Assembly (NCBI GenBank): GCA_018667575.1
Contig: JABIUA010000003.1
Coordinates: 1 to 40,964, forward strand
DNA: 40,964 nt
Source of the DNA: Methanobacteriota archaeon
Lineage (GTDB): Archaea > Thermoplasmatota > Poseidoniia > Poseidoniales > Poseidoniaceae
Reading direction: 5' to 3'
Shown: in pieces, positions 9,408 to 19,051 of the stretch
Numbering within the stretch: position 1 is the stretch's first letter
How the letters are laid out: the number at the start of each line of letters is the position of its first letter
The notes under the pieces: model-generated
Database searches by the model: none
Told to the model about the DNA's origin: nothing
Seen by the model: the letters and a program-made list of their open reading frames with translations, nothing else
Program-made: the position numbers and the translations under genes

Positions 9408-10886
9408 ATGGGAAAGAGTCGGACTAGGCTATCGCAGATTACGTTTGAGAGTGTTGCAACTCTACTCGTTGAAGCCTTGGAAAGGGGAACACAATCTTGG
9501 CCGCTTCCAAATCCTCCAATCATAGATAGCGACTTTCCTCCAATACATCCAATATCCCCCCAGGATATAATCGAACAAGGATTAGGCTTACTCCATTCGG
9601 ACAAAGGGATGTTTGACTCCAAATTGAATTCTGTTGTTGACCTGATTGTACCTCACAGGATGAACTTAACCGACGACCCATTTGAGGTACATCAAAAGTG
9701 GTTAGAAAAAAGAGTGGATACAGTATCGGAAAGAATGGTATTCTTAATCGCTACAGAATGGCTTGCGCAATCTCTAGACCCAACAGCGCCTAACACCGAT
9801 AGGTGGTGGGTAAGTCTGTGTCTAATCAATGGAATGTCTACAGTTCCTAGAGGCCAGCCAGTTCATCAAGGATATCATTTACTAGAGTCTATTGCTTTGG
9901 CTGAAAGACCAGGTACATGGCATACTCAACCGGAGGCAGGGCCACAAAATGTCGATTGGAATCCACACGCTAAGATTCCTAGAGTGACCAGCGTAGTTGC
10001 CCATGAGGAAGGAACTAAATCAGCATCATGGCTATTAGAAAGACTTGAACAAGGCAATGATGATAGACGAGAATTATTGGTTGAATGGACTAGGTTATTA
10101 TTGGAAAGACCCGCTTTGATCGAATCGCTAAAGTTGTCTGAAATACTTATGCGTAGAGCCCTAGATCCATCGGTTGAAGTTGCAGTAAAAATCACATTAT
10201 GTTTAGCCAAGTTAACAGATTACGATAGAGAGATTGGTTTAGCTCTAAGCCAAAGACTAGCCCAGAGGGAGGAAGTAGAGATTAGACGTGCAATGGCAGA
10301 CGTTTTGACTAGACTTTTCCGCCGTCTTTCAACCGATGCGTTACCATTATTCGAAAAAATGCTAGGTGATGATGACGAAGTAGTCCTTGCCGCAGCTAGT
10401 TCAACAGTTGGTGATTTGAAATTCTTCGATACAGATTTATGGGCAGATAAAATGCTAGAACTCAGTAATCATCAATTGCCTCTAGTTAGAAGAAATCTAG
10501 TTCAGGGATTAAGAGATTATATCGAAATGTTCCCAGAAGACCAGAGAAATATTTTGCCAACATTATGGCAAGATGGAGATGATGTCGTTCGAACTAGAAT
10601 GAGAGAATTACTGATTAGAATGGAAGAGGTTTCTTCAGAACATTTTTCTGGTAGAATTACTGATTTACAAGAAAAGGGTTGTTCATTAGAATCATTATGG
10701 GAACATCTCAGATTGAGACGACCTGAAAGAGCAGAAGTTTGGACTGAGTGGCTATCAAATGGCGGAGAGTTACCTGAAGTGGCAGTATCTGAACGTCATA
10801 AAAGCACTATGCAAGCGCCAAGCGAACTTCCTGACCTCAACGATGCACTTGAGACATTAGACCAAGAGTTAGGTTTCTTGGACTAA
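9408..10886 (+). CDS. HEAT-repeat-like hypothetical protein
   Basis: 492-aa alpha-helical ORF with repeated units such as LRRALDPSVEVAVKITLCLAKLTD and FEKMLGDDDEVVLAAASSTVGDL. Confidence 0.7.
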   Translation: MGKSRTRLSQITFESVATLLVEALERGTQSWPLPNPPIIDSDFPPIHPISPQDIIEQGLGLLHSDKGMFDSKLNSVVDLIVPHRMNLTDDPFEVHQKWLEKRVDTVSERMVFLIATEWLAQSLDPTAPNTDRWWVSLCLINGMSTVPRGQPVHQGYHLLESIALAERPGTWHTQPEAGPQNVDWNPHAKIPRVTSVVAHEEGTKSASWLLERLEQGNDDRRELLVEWTRLLLERPALIESLKLSEILMRRALDPSVEVAVKITLCLAKLTDYDREIGLALSQRLAQREEVEIRRAMADVLTRLFRRLSTDALPLFEKMLGDDDEVVLAAASSTVGDLKFFDTDLWADKMLELSNHQLPLVRRNLVQGLRDYIEMFPEDQRNILPTLWQDGDDVVRTRMRELLIRMEEVSSEHFSGRITDLQEKGCSLESLWEHLRLRRPERAEVWTEWLSNGGELPEVAVSERHKSTMQAPSELPDLNDALETLDQELGFLD

Positions 10887-11315
10887 TCATTCCTGCTCAA
10901 GAACTTCTTTTTCAGATAAAGGTCCATTCACAACCAACCAGACATAGGTTGCGTTCAATATAGAAAGGGAGCCCATCAACAAGAGAATCATTCCGGTAGT
11001 CTTTGGGAAATATTTATCCATTTCTAATTCATTGATTGATATGACAAAAACATAGCACATAATTCCGAATATCATTACAGGGAGCCAACTTGAACCTGGC
11101 TTTTTCCATATTTTGATTATTGGAATTACTCCCTTTTGATTAAATGTAAACCTAAACCACGAAATATACAAACAACCTATGCCAATTAATCCAATCACAC
11201 CTCTTGTGAATGAACGAGAGTCCCATGGACCTTCAGGGGCTAAGTCAAAGAAGGCTTGAACGACACAAATAATACCAGTTAAAGCGAATACTCGCCACTC
11301 GATATCCTCGCCCAT
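10887..11315 (-). CDS. Hypothetical four-TM membrane protein
   Basis: 142-aa hydrophobic ORF. Confidence 0.65.
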   Translation of the reverse strand: MGEDIEWRVFALTGIICVVQAFFDLAPEGPWDSRSFTRGVIGLIGIGCLYISWFRFTFNQKGVIPIIKIWKKPGSSWLPVMIFGIMCYVFVISINELEMDKYFPKTTGMILLLMGSLSILNATYVWLVVNGPLSEKEVLEQE

Positions 11316-11366
11316 GACACGGCATGATGGGTTATGCTTGAAAGCATGTGCCTGTTAGCACGATTC

Positions 11367-12230
11367 ATGCCGATAGTTGAGGATGCTTTGATTGTCGCCG
11401 GCGGACTTGGAACTAGAATGTACCCAGTAAGTGCATTTTCATCTAAAGAATCTCTTCCCTTGATAGATGTTCCAGTATTGATACATTTGGCTCATGAGGC
11501 TAAGGCGGCAGGAGTCAAAAGAATCCATATTATTTCATCTCCAAGCAAAGACTTTTCTCCTCTACTAAGAGACATCCAAGACTTACATTCAAACAGACCA
11601 GAACTCGATAAAAATCTGTTTTCATCATTTTCAGATGTTGAGGTTAAAGTACATCTACAGCAACAACAATTAGGCCTTGGCGATGCCATTTCTTGTGCAT
11701 TAGATGATATTAGTGGCCCATTCTTAGTTCTTTTAGGAGATAATGTGATCCTTGATAATCACGCTTCGACAAAGAATTTTATTCCATCCAATGCTAGTAA
11801 ACTACTCGTCCAATGCTTTGAAGAAAATAATCTCCCTTGTGGTACGATTTTACCGGTTAATGATGATGAAGTTTCTAATTACGGAGTTGTTCAACTTGAA
11901 GGAAATTATGTTAGAAATGTAGTAGAGAAACCTAAATTAGAAGACGCACCTTCAAATTTAGTATTATGTGGAAGATATCTTTTTACTTCCGACGCTAAAG
12001 ATTTACTCAGAAACGTATACACTGTTGAGAAGTTTGGTGAATTACAATCGATTGAATTACAAAAATACTGGATGCATGGAGTTGGATTTATTGGAGTGCA
12101 ATTAGAGGGTTTTAGTTGGTATGATTCCGGAAACCCATATTCATGGTTACAAGCCCAAGTCGACCATGCTCTTCAAAGACCGGATATTGCAGATAAATTC
12201 CGCGATTGGTTAGAATCTAGATTGAATTGA
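11367..12230 (+). CDS. Sugar-1-phosphate nucleotidyltransferase (GalU/RmlA-like)
   Basis: DALIVAGGLGTRMYPVSAFSSKESLPLIDVPVLIHL signature; start chosen at MPIVED (11367). Confidence 0.88.
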   Translation: MPIVEDALIVAGGLGTRMYPVSAFSSKESLPLIDVPVLIHLAHEAKAAGVKRIHIISSPSKDFSPLLRDIQDLHSNRPELDKNLFSSFSDVEVKVHLQQQQLGLGDAISCALDDISGPFLVLLGDNVILDNHASTKNFIPSNASKLLVQCFEENNLPCGTILPVNDDEVSNYGVVQLEGNYVRNVVEKPKLEDAPSNLVLCGRYLFTSDAKDLLRNVYTVEKFGELQSIELQKYWMHGVGFIGVQLEGFSWYDSGNPYSWLQAQVDHALQRPDIADKFRDWLESRLN

Positions 12231-12779
12231 TTACCTTTGACCAGGTTTCCAGAATGATAGTGGAATTGGCGCGATTCCTTGAGCACATCGTAAGGCTAGG
12301 TGGTCTGCCCGCTCATTCCATCGATGGCCTCTGTGTGCTTTGACATGCTCCCATTGTATATTACGGATAGAAGAAACTTCTCTCCAGAGGGTTTGAAGGG
12401 TTTGGACCAATTTGATATTGGCCTTTGCTTTCCATTTTCCAGTTGCTAGATTTCCGGCATATAGTGAATCAGTTCTAATCACTACAGAGGAGTCATCGCC
12501 TTTTACTAGAAGCCATCTCAAGGCTTCAGCAAAGCCCGATAGTTCAGCAGTATTATTCGAACCTACTTCGGCTCCCAGGTAGTTTTCACTTCCTTCGCTA
12601 GTAACAACAACCCCGGACATTTCTTCGGCAATTTCACCAGTGCCTTTGCCAAGTCCATTATCGCCTTTTACAATAACAAGTCCCCAAGCGGCAGGGGTAT
12701 CTTCGTTGACATTTTGATTTACTAAGCAGGAACCATCGACATAAAGACTGATCATTTCTGCCCGATTCAATATTCTCAC
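12231..12779 (-). CDS. rnhA: Ribonuclease HI
   Basis: LYVDGSC, NTAELSGFAEAL, TDSLYAGN, VKAHRGHRWNERADHLA active-site motifs; possible GTG start at 12779 or ATG at 12755. Confidence 0.88.
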   Translation of the reverse strand: MRILNRAEMISLYVDGSCLVNQNVNEDTPAAWGLVIVKGDNGLGKGTGEIAEEMSGVVVTSEGSENYLGAEVGSNNTAELSGFAEALRWLLVKGDDSSVVIRTDSLYAGNLATGKWKAKANIKLVQTLQTLWREVSSIRNIQWEHVKAHRGHRWNERADHLALRCAQGIAPIPLSFWKPGQR

Positions 12780-13159
12780 TCGCCAATTTCAGCCCTATAT
12801 CCGCTAGCATCCATCAGTGAAGAGAGTCCGCTAGTATCATCCAGTTTCATCTTAATAATCCAGCCATCTCCGTAAGGGCTTGTGTTCATCAACTCAGGGG
12901 AATCATCGAGATTATCATTTACAGCAGTGATTTCTCCAGCGAGAGGGGCAAAAATAGGTGAAGCGGATTTGACAGATTCAACAATTGCGAACTCATCCAT
13001 TTCACCCATTACTTGGCCAACATCTGGTAATTCGATATATACGATGTCGGTTAATGCATGTTGAGCATGGTCTGTAATTCCGATGGTAATTTCATCACCA
13101 TCAACTTTAATCCATTCGTGTTCTTTAGTATAGTACAAGTCTTCTGGAATCTCACTCAT
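12776..13159 (-). CDS. gcvH: Glycine cleavage system H protein
   Basis: YYTKEHEWIKVDGDEITIGITDHAQHALTDIVYIELPDVG and VESVKSAS lipoylation-site motif. Confidence 0.95.
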   Translation of the reverse strand: MSEIPEDLYYTKEHEWIKVDGDEITIGITDHAQHALTDIVYIELPDVGQVMGEMDEFAIVESVKSASPIFAPLAGEITAVNDNLDDSPELMNTSPYGDGWIIKMKLDDTSGLSSLMDASGYRAEIGE

Positions 13160-13225
13160 AATAGCATCTCCTAAATATTCCCAATGTTAGGTCATTGATG
13201 AATGTTCGTAATTGAGTTTAACAAA

Positions 13226-13570
13226 TTATTCTTGTTCTGAACTTATTTCCATTTCCAAAACTTGGGTTTCTAATTCAGCCCAAGCATTACCGACAGCTGA
13301 ATCATTCTCTATTTCTTGCATCTCGTTTTGTATTCTCTCGGCCATCTGACCTTCATCTTCATCAGGGAAGTAGGATTTTAGATAATTGTGATTTTGTTTC
13401 AGTAATCTAGCAGATACTAAACAAATTAGAGAGAACAACAAGAATATATGGCCGAATCCAAGTACAGAAATCTCCATTCTACCTTGTATTAATCCAAACC
13501 CACATGCTAGAATTAAACCAAAACCAGTCCCATAAAGTAGACGTGATGCGGCTTTGGCTGGTTCGTCCAT
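13226..13570 (-). CDS. Hypothetical small membrane protein
   Basis: 114-aa ORF, two TM segments, acidic C-terminal tail. Confidence 0.6.
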   Translation of the reverse strand: MDEPAKAASRLLYGTGFGLILACGFGLIQGRMEISVLGFGHIFLLFSLICLVSARLLKQNHNYLKSYFPDEDEGQMAERIQNEMQEIENDSAVGNAWAELETQVLEMEISSEQE

Positions 13571-13571
13571 A

Positions 13572-13586
13572 ATAGGTCCAACCTAT
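13572..13586. repeat. Perfect 6-3-6 inverted repeat ATAGGT-CCA-ACCTAT immediately upstream of the 13570 start codon
   Basis: Read directly: aataggtccaacctatac. Confidence 0.7.
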
Positions 13587-13610
13587 ACTAGTGCATGAAA
13601 CCAACGCAAA

Positions 13611-14201
13611 TCAGTAGGTTTCTCTCATTAATTTATGAATCTTGTATGGAAGTAGCGCTCTATTTACAGGAGTCACTTCCAAAATTCTACCATCATCTCT
13701 TCTTCGAATATCTTGTAAAAGTGGGTGTCGACTTTTCTTGTGTAGTGTTAGTAGCGTTGGCTTGTCCACTTGCAAAGCACTTCTAACACAGTTTACGAAA
13801 TTTTCACTTTCAACAGAAAATTTGCCGATTTCGTCTATTACTAGAACTTCACACTCTTCTTTAGCATAGTTAATCGCTGGAATAGCAACTTCTTCTAGAG
13901 CCTTAAGGTCTAGGCCATATCCTAGTACTCTCAAACGTGAGTCAAAGGTTTTGTGAGCTATTACACCTTCTTCCTCAGTGATAATGTTAATCACTTTGTA
14001 TCCTAGCCTTTCGCCATTTTCCAGAATAGGTTCAGTTCGCAAACCGCCAACAATTGGCTTTCCAGAAGGATTTCCTCTAATGTTGATTTCTCGTGTGCGC
14101 TCGTCAACCAACATTTCGAGAACTTTTTCCATCACGGCCGATTTACCGCTTCTTGGTAAACCAGTTATGCCTATCTTTGGATGTATTCCCATATTAATCA
14201 A
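13611..14201 (-). CDS. THEP1-family nucleoside triphosphatase
   Basis: GITGLPRSGKSAVMEKV Walker A; GGLRTEPI, VLVIDEIGKFSVES; NTPase_1 pattern. Confidence 0.88.
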   Translation of the reverse strand: MINMGIHPKIGITGLPRSGKSAVMEKVLEMLVDERTREINIRGNPSGKPIVGGLRTEPILENGERLGYKVINIITEEEGVIAHKTFDSRLRVLGYGLDLKALEEVAIPAINYAKEECEVLVIDEIGKFSVESENFVNCVRSALQVDKPTLLTLHKKSRHPLLQDIRRRDDGRILEVTPVNRALLPYKIHKLMRETY

Positions 14202-14346
14202 CCTTGACTACGCAGTAGCCAGTGGCTTATCAGTAATAAACAATGTTGTTGACAATTTCCATAACCAGATTTTCCAAAAAGTTCACAGAAAGACCGGAAA
14301 AAGACTGAAAACCAACATCATTTGCCGGAATAAGGCATTGTACAAA

Positions 14347-14778
14347 TTAAAGTGAAAGAATTGATTCACATTCATTATACAAATTCAATGTATGTTCTAC
14401 CCACTCAAATAGTTTAGACATTGTTTCTTTTTCCACTCCAGCCTTTTTAGCAATCGCAGATAATATCCGTAATTCTTTCTTGTCATATTCACCGTCAACC
14501 GCAGATAGTAGCGCGCCGTCTCTCAGCGCGAGTTTTAACGCAGTTTCAGATAGAACACTGACGGTTTTATCAAATTCAGGAGGATTATTCAACATATTTC
14601 GTATATCCACTCTCATTTCAGGATGTAGCATACATGAGCCCATCAGTGATTCAATCATCATTAATTCTTCTTGAACTAATTCGCCATCTATTGAGGCTAT
14701 TATGACCATCAATTCTGCATGGGCCTTTCGCTCTTCTAAATTCAATTGATTTAGCGAACTGGGAAACAATGGTTTCAC
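14347..14778 (-). CDS. TerB-like domain protein (copy 1)
   Basis: AELMVIIASIDGELVQEEL...ALRDGALLSAVDGEYDKKELRILSAIAKKAGV; acidic TerB-like helices. Confidence 0.72.
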   Translation of the reverse strand: MKPLFPSSLNQLNLEERKAHAELMVIIASIDGELVQEELMMIESLMGSCMLHPEMRVDIRNMLNNPPEFDKTVSVLSETALKLALRDGALLSAVDGEYDKKELRILSAIAKKAGVEKETMSKLFEWVEHTLNLYNECESILSL

Positions 14779-15206
14779 TCCGCAAGGTCATTTAGCAAAT
14801 CATAACCGCTTTGCATCCATGAATAACCTTCTACAGTCCAATTTAGTAGTCTTTCAAGAGAATCCTCTGATAGACCTAGGTGGGCGATAATTTCTTTCAA
14901 AACTTCACGCTCGTCATCGTCTACTTCACCATCAGCAGCAGCCATCAGTACAGCATCACGTAGCGCTAATCGACCGGCTTCATCACTTAGTCCAGCAAGA
15001 CATTCGTCTAGTGAAGGTGGAGATTTCAGTGCCTCTCTAATCATCGACCGTTGATTTGGCGATAAAAGGGCGGTTCCAAGACGTTGTTCAAACATAGCCA
15101 TTTCATCTACAGTCAATTCATTGTCAACTCTGGCCATAAACGCTAGAAGGCGAGCATAAGAAAAACGCTCTTCGCGAGATAACTTGTGGATAGTGTCGGG
15201 CAACAT
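14775..15206 (-). CDS. TerB-like domain protein (copy 2)
   Basis: ARLLAFMARVDNELTVDEM...ALRDAVLMAAADGEVDDDEREVLKEIIAHLGL; ORF extends to 15293 (TTG), ATG at 15206 preferred; 4-bp overlap with copy 1. Confidence 0.75.
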   Translation of the reverse strand: MLPDTIHKLSREERFSYARLLAFMARVDNELTVDEMAMFEQRLGTALLSPNQRSMIREALKSPPSLDECLAGLSDEAGRLALRDAVLMAAADGEVDDDEREVLKEIIAHLGLSEDSLERLLNWTVEGYSWMQSGYDLLNDLAE

Positions 15207-15296
15207 GAATCGAGCGTACAGTTCATCACCAATGAACTTCACGCTATTTTTGATAATTAAATAGCGATATTTGGAGTAATAATTCCAAGCCAAGAA

Positions 15297-15722
15297 TTAT
15301 TCTTCTTCATCGGTATATCCAAACACAAACCATCTCATTGCAGCCCATGTGAATATTCCCCATACACACATATTAATCAGGAATATCAATCTAATAGGTA
15401 AATCAGAAATCACCAACAATGAATCATAACTTAGAGTTGAGAGCACTAAACCAAAGGAATAGACAGACATTGCCCGAAGCAAAGTTTGCTTGATATCTCT
15501 TCTACCATCAAATGTAAACCATCTATGTACAAAATGAGCAATTGTACTAGAAAAAACCCAAGACATAGTCCAGATAAACGTCTCTCCAATAAGATCAATT
15601 AATGGAGTAACTCTGAAAATTTCCCAAGAAATCCAGAAAATTAGAGTGTTGACGCCACCTGCTGTAGCAAATCTTTGAATTGTACCCCGAGGAAACGCTT
15701 CTTTGATTTTTTTATTTTTCAA
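15297..15722 (-). CDS. GtrA-like flippase family protein
   Basis: RFATAGGVNTLIFWISWEIF ... FSSTIAHFVHRWFTF ... MRWFVF; small four-TM protein. Confidence 0.8.
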   Translation of the reverse strand: MKNKKIKEAFPRGTIQRFATAGGVNTLIFWISWEIFRVTPLIDLIGETFIWTMSWVFSSTIAHFVHRWFTFDGRRDIKQTLLRAMSVYSFGLVLSTLSYDSLLVISDLPIRLIFLINMCVWGIFTWAAMRWFVFGYTDEEE

Positions 15723-15739
15723 GAATAAGCCACCCTATT

Positions 15740-16564
15740 TTAGTCATCTAATGCGACAATATCGCTTGGTTTACCAGTTAGGATATTTCTTAGCGCTGAG
15801 TTATCCTTTTGAATCGCATCAAGAATTTCATATTTACAACCCAATTGCTCTGCTAAAACTCCTAGAGCCATGAAATCTTTAGGTAAGCACTTACCACCAA
15901 AACCACGCTTTAACCCATGAAGTGGTTCAAGATGGGAATCACCAATTGTTTGAGTCTGTGGCATAGTAATAATTTCTCTAATCTTGTTCCAATCTCCACC
16001 AAGATGTTGGCATATGTCATACATTTGGTTAGCGAAAATAACCTTCATTGCATTAAATGAATTCTTGGTATATTTCACTAATTCAGCTTCAGTAGGGGTG
16101 ACTTGAAATAGATTGTCAGTTTTTATTACCCCCGCTTCTTTGTGTTGTTGAAATACTCTATCTGCGACCTCTTTGTGATGCGTTCCACAAACCAATAGGT
16201 CCTGATTAGCAAAGTCTTCTAAACTCCTTCTTTCCACTAAAAACTCTGGAGAATGTGCAATTTTCAAGTGTGAATATTTTTCATGAAATTTTTGCGTAGT
16301 CCCTGGTATCACAGTACTTTTGATTACGGCTGTAAAGCCATCAGGCAGAGAATCTAATATTTCTTCAACAATTTTCGTATCACAAGCCCCAGTTTCAGGA
16401 TGCGGAGGCGTTGGTACTGCTATGTAAGCAAAATCCACATTGTCGATAACTATCGAGATATCAGTACCTCTTGACGGGTCGTGAATAAATAATTCATGGT
16501 GGTCTGCAAAACAATGTTCGATAGCTCCACCGACCATTCCAGCGCCGATAATTCCCACTTTCAT
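15740..16564 (-). CDS. Short UDP-glucose/GDP-mannose 6-dehydrogenase family protein
   Basis: [19 protein letters not shown] Rossmann motif, [26 protein letters not shown] catalytic Cys motif. Confidence 0.88.
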   Translation of the reverse strand: MKVGIIGAGMVGGAIEHCFADHHELFIHDPSRGTDISIVIDNVDFAYIAVPTPPHPETGACDTKIVEEILDSLPDGFTAVIKSTVIPGTTQKFHEKYSHLKIAHSPEFLVERRSLEDFANQDLLVCGTHHKEVADRVFQQHKEAGVIKTDNLFQVTPTEAELVKYTKNSFNAMKVIFANQMYDICQHLGGDWNKIREIITMPQTQTIGDSHLEPLHGLKRGFGGKCLPKDFMALGVLAEQLGCKYEILDAIQKDNSALRNILTGKPSDIVALDD

Positions 16565-16643
16565 ATTTTGAGGCAAGAAGGCATGATGTATGGTGATTTC
16601 TATTATTCAATAAGCGGGTTTGGGTTTAGTTTACCTTCTTAAT

Positions 16644-17309
16644 TCAATCATCATCAGAATATAATTCCTTTACTGCTCCATCTTTGGCATTACGTTCGAA
16701 CCATTCTGTTTTAACTAAATCTCCAAGTTTATCAACACCAGCTTCGATTAAATCTTTATCTTTTGATTCAGATTCAATCCATCTTTTTCCAGAAATCTCG
16801 GCATATTTTTCATTTGCCTCTTGTATCAAAGACTCTCCTACAGTTATTTCTTCTAAAATATCATCATAATCCTTATTTTTCATTGCATCAATACGCTGAT
16901 TGTCTTTGTTCAATGATTTTGAAAACACTCCACTAGTAGGTCCTTTATCGTCGAAACCTCTTGAACGACGATGTTTCTTGTTGGTGAAAGCAGCCTCTAT
17001 TTTTTCGAATTCTCCTTTTTTGTATAGCGCTATTGTATTCTGGAATTCTGCAAAATCACGCTCTAAGTCGATTTCAAACTTTTTTGCGAAGTCTCTCACT
17101 TCGATATTCTTTTTATTCTGAATCAATGTATAATTTAGGCCAAGAAGTACCATCAGTGCGAGTATGGTTATGATTCTAAAATTCAATTCTATGAAGTAGA
17201 AAAGAGCGAGTAAACTACAACCGATAATTAGGATACTAGTAATCAATAACGTCATGTTAAGGCGGTATATTCGATTGATGAATCGATCATATTCCGAACT
17301 ATAATCCAT
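16644..17309 (-). CDS. Hypothetical membrane protein (two N-terminal TM, coiled-coil C-terminus)
   Basis: 221-aa ORF with paired hydrophobic segments. Confidence 0.65.
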   Translation of the reverse strand: MDYSSEYDRFINRIYRLNMTLLITSILIIGCSLLALFYFIELNFRIITILALMVLLGLNYTLIQNKKNIEVRDFAKKFEIDLERDFAEFQNTIALYKKGEFEKIEAAFTNKKHRRSRGFDDKGPTSGVFSKSLNKDNQRIDAMKNKDYDDILEEITVGESLIQEANEKYAEISGKRWIESESKDKDLIEAGVDKLGDLVKTEWFERNAKDGAVKELYSDDD

Positions 17310-17313
17310 ATTC

Positions 17314-17631
17314 TCAGCCTTTATTGATTATTGAATTTAGAGTTACTTCGAGATCTTCCTTGTGTAAACTTTCTTCATTCCATCGTAGTGATTTAATTGC
17401 AGTAATTTCGCTAGCCTTAATCGAATTGCTCATTCTATCAAAAGCAAACTGTATCAGTAATCCCATCAAAAGCAAGGCTGCTAGACCGAAATGCCAAGAA
17501 GTGAAATACCCAATAAGAACTGATACTATTATGGCCTGTACAATTGCAAAGATTCCGCGGAATAACATTCTTTTCTTTGATTTGATAGTATCTAGTAATC
17601 GTTGAGCGGCTTGTTTGCGAGTCATCGTCAT
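17314..17631 (-). CDS. Hypothetical membrane protein (two TM)
   Basis: 105-aa ORF directly upstream of and co-oriented with the 16644..17309 gene. Confidence 0.6.
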   Translation of the reverse strand: MTMTRKQAAQRLLDTIKSKKRMLFRGIFAIVQAIIVSVLIGYFTSWHFGLAALLLMGLLIQFAFDRMSNSIKASEITAIKSLRWNEESLHKEDLEVTLNSIINKG

Positions 17632-17660
17632 AACAAATCCTCAGCATAGTGTAGAAAAAT

Positions 17661-18266
17661 TCAAATTAAAATGAAACAATCATCATCGATTTCAACGATT
17701 GAACCATTCATCAGCAAGTGTTCTAGTGCTTCATCTATCTCTTCGTATGACACTCCTCTTGAATCCATCTCAGAGACAATTTTTCCTAGTGTGGCAACCG
17801 GTTCTCCTTTTGCAATTTCTGACTCGATAGTCATCAATAGTAATTGACAAGCAACAGCCAAGAGCGGGTCGTCTCCTTGACTATCTGGTAGTAATTCAAG
17901 GAAGGTGTTTACAGGATGAGATTCGGATAGACCAGACTCTTCACTATCTACTGCTCTAGCGCCAAGCCCTAGCATGGATTTGTCATAATCTAGGTCGAAG
18001 CAGTCAAACAAATTTCGTTGTCCAGAATCGATCAGTTCTGCAGTACTGGGGTTGAGTCTTTTCGCTATATCTTCCAATCGTTTTAATCGTTGTTCAGATA
18101 TCTTCTTTTCACGAGCGATGTCAGAAGAAATCAATTCCATTGCCATTGTAGCTTGTTGTTTTAACCAAGCCTCTAAGGTCCACATTGGGTCTAAGCCACT
18201 CATTACTCCACAGAGCCTTTGAATCTCCTCGGGCATTGAATCGATATGAAGTGGCTCATCTCTCAT
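17661..18266 (-). CDS. Hypothetical protein
   Basis: 201-aa ORF with C-terminal helix-turn-helix-like segment (SYEEIDEALEHLLMNGSIVEIDDDCFIL). Confidence 0.65.
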   Translation of the reverse strand: MRDEPLHIDSMPEEIQRLCGVMSGLDPMWTLEAWLKQQATMAMELISSDIAREKKISEQRLKRLEDIAKRLNPSTAELIDSGQRNLFDCFDLDYDKSMLGLGARAVDSEESGLSESHPVNTFLELLPDSQGDDPLLAVACQLLLMTIESEIAKGEPVATLGKIVSEMDSRGVSYEEIDEALEHLLMNGSIVEIDDDCFILI

Positions 18267-18357
18267 ACATATGTTTGATTGGTGACAGCCTATGAAGACT
18301 CGGTTTGTATTAAGTCAAAAAAGAGTTTTATCAAGGTTTAGAAATTAGTTTTTCAAA

Positions 18358-18984
18358 TCAACTTTGAGTTCTATTTTTCCATTCTTGTTCAAACTGGGCC
18401 CACATCTCTTGTTCGAGTTGTACACGTATTTGAGCTTCCATTTGGGGTTGTAATTCAATAATCAATTGTTCTTGAATTTCATATGCCATTGTTTGCCTTA
18501 CATGAGCCTCTGTGGCACGTATTAATTCTTCCCGTTCCCGTTCAAGCAACTCAGGAGAACTGCCGTTATTTTCATTTTTATTTCTATTTATTTCTGCTTG
18601 TACTACGCGCTCGATTTCACTCATCAACCTCTTGACAACAGCTAATTCCCATTCCTCTCTAGCGCTCGGCGTCAACATACGCGATGCTTCATTTTTCAAA
18701 GTCTGAACAATACGAGCCCGAACCGGGTTTCCAATCTCAAAGTCATGTGCTCCCGAGACAAAGCCAACTAGAGCATCTAACCACTCCTCTTCCTCAAGTT
18801 CATGGCCACAACCAGGGCAGGATATTTCAAAGGAATCAACTGCGAGTAGATTTTCTTCTATGATGGCTTCTTTCTTACCAGCTCTACGTTGTGGGGCTGG
18901 AGTTTCATCTAAATCAAATGAAATACTGGTGCCAAAAGTGCCTTTTTTTGGGTTTATTTCAGGTTCACGGACCATCTTCTTCAT
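18358..18984 (-). CDS. Hypothetical protein with CPGCG knuckle and Gln/Glu-rich helical C-terminus
   Basis: 208-aa ORF; SCPGCGHELEEEEW; long amphipathic helix. Confidence 0.65.
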   Translation of the reverse strand: MKKMVREPEINPKKGTFGTSISFDLDETPAPQRRAGKKEAIIEENLLAVDSFEISCPGCGHELEEEEWLDALVGFVSGAHDFEIGNPVRARIVQTLKNEASRMLTPSAREEWELAVVKRLMSEIERVVQAEINRNKNENNGSSPELLEREREELIRATEAHVRQTMAYEIQEQLIIELQPQMEAQIRVQLEQEMWAQFEQEWKNRTQS

Positions 18985-19007
18985 ATCTCACCTATTTTGG
19001 TGAGATA
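18984..19007. repeat. Perfect 9-bp inverted repeat TATCTCACC-(6)-GGTGAGATA overlapping SD and start codon of the 18984 gene
   Basis: Read directly: tatctcacctattttggtgagata; first base is part of the CAT (ATG) start. Confidence 0.85.
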
Positions 19008-19051
19008 AAAGTTTTACGCCGACAATAATTATTTTTTCACTTTTAGATAAT

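Noticed and set aside
14202-14346. Intergenic gap inspected for a tRNA or small RNA gene
   Set aside because: No cloverleaf elements or T-loop GTTCRANYC motif seen by eye; a tRNAscan/Infernal run would decide.
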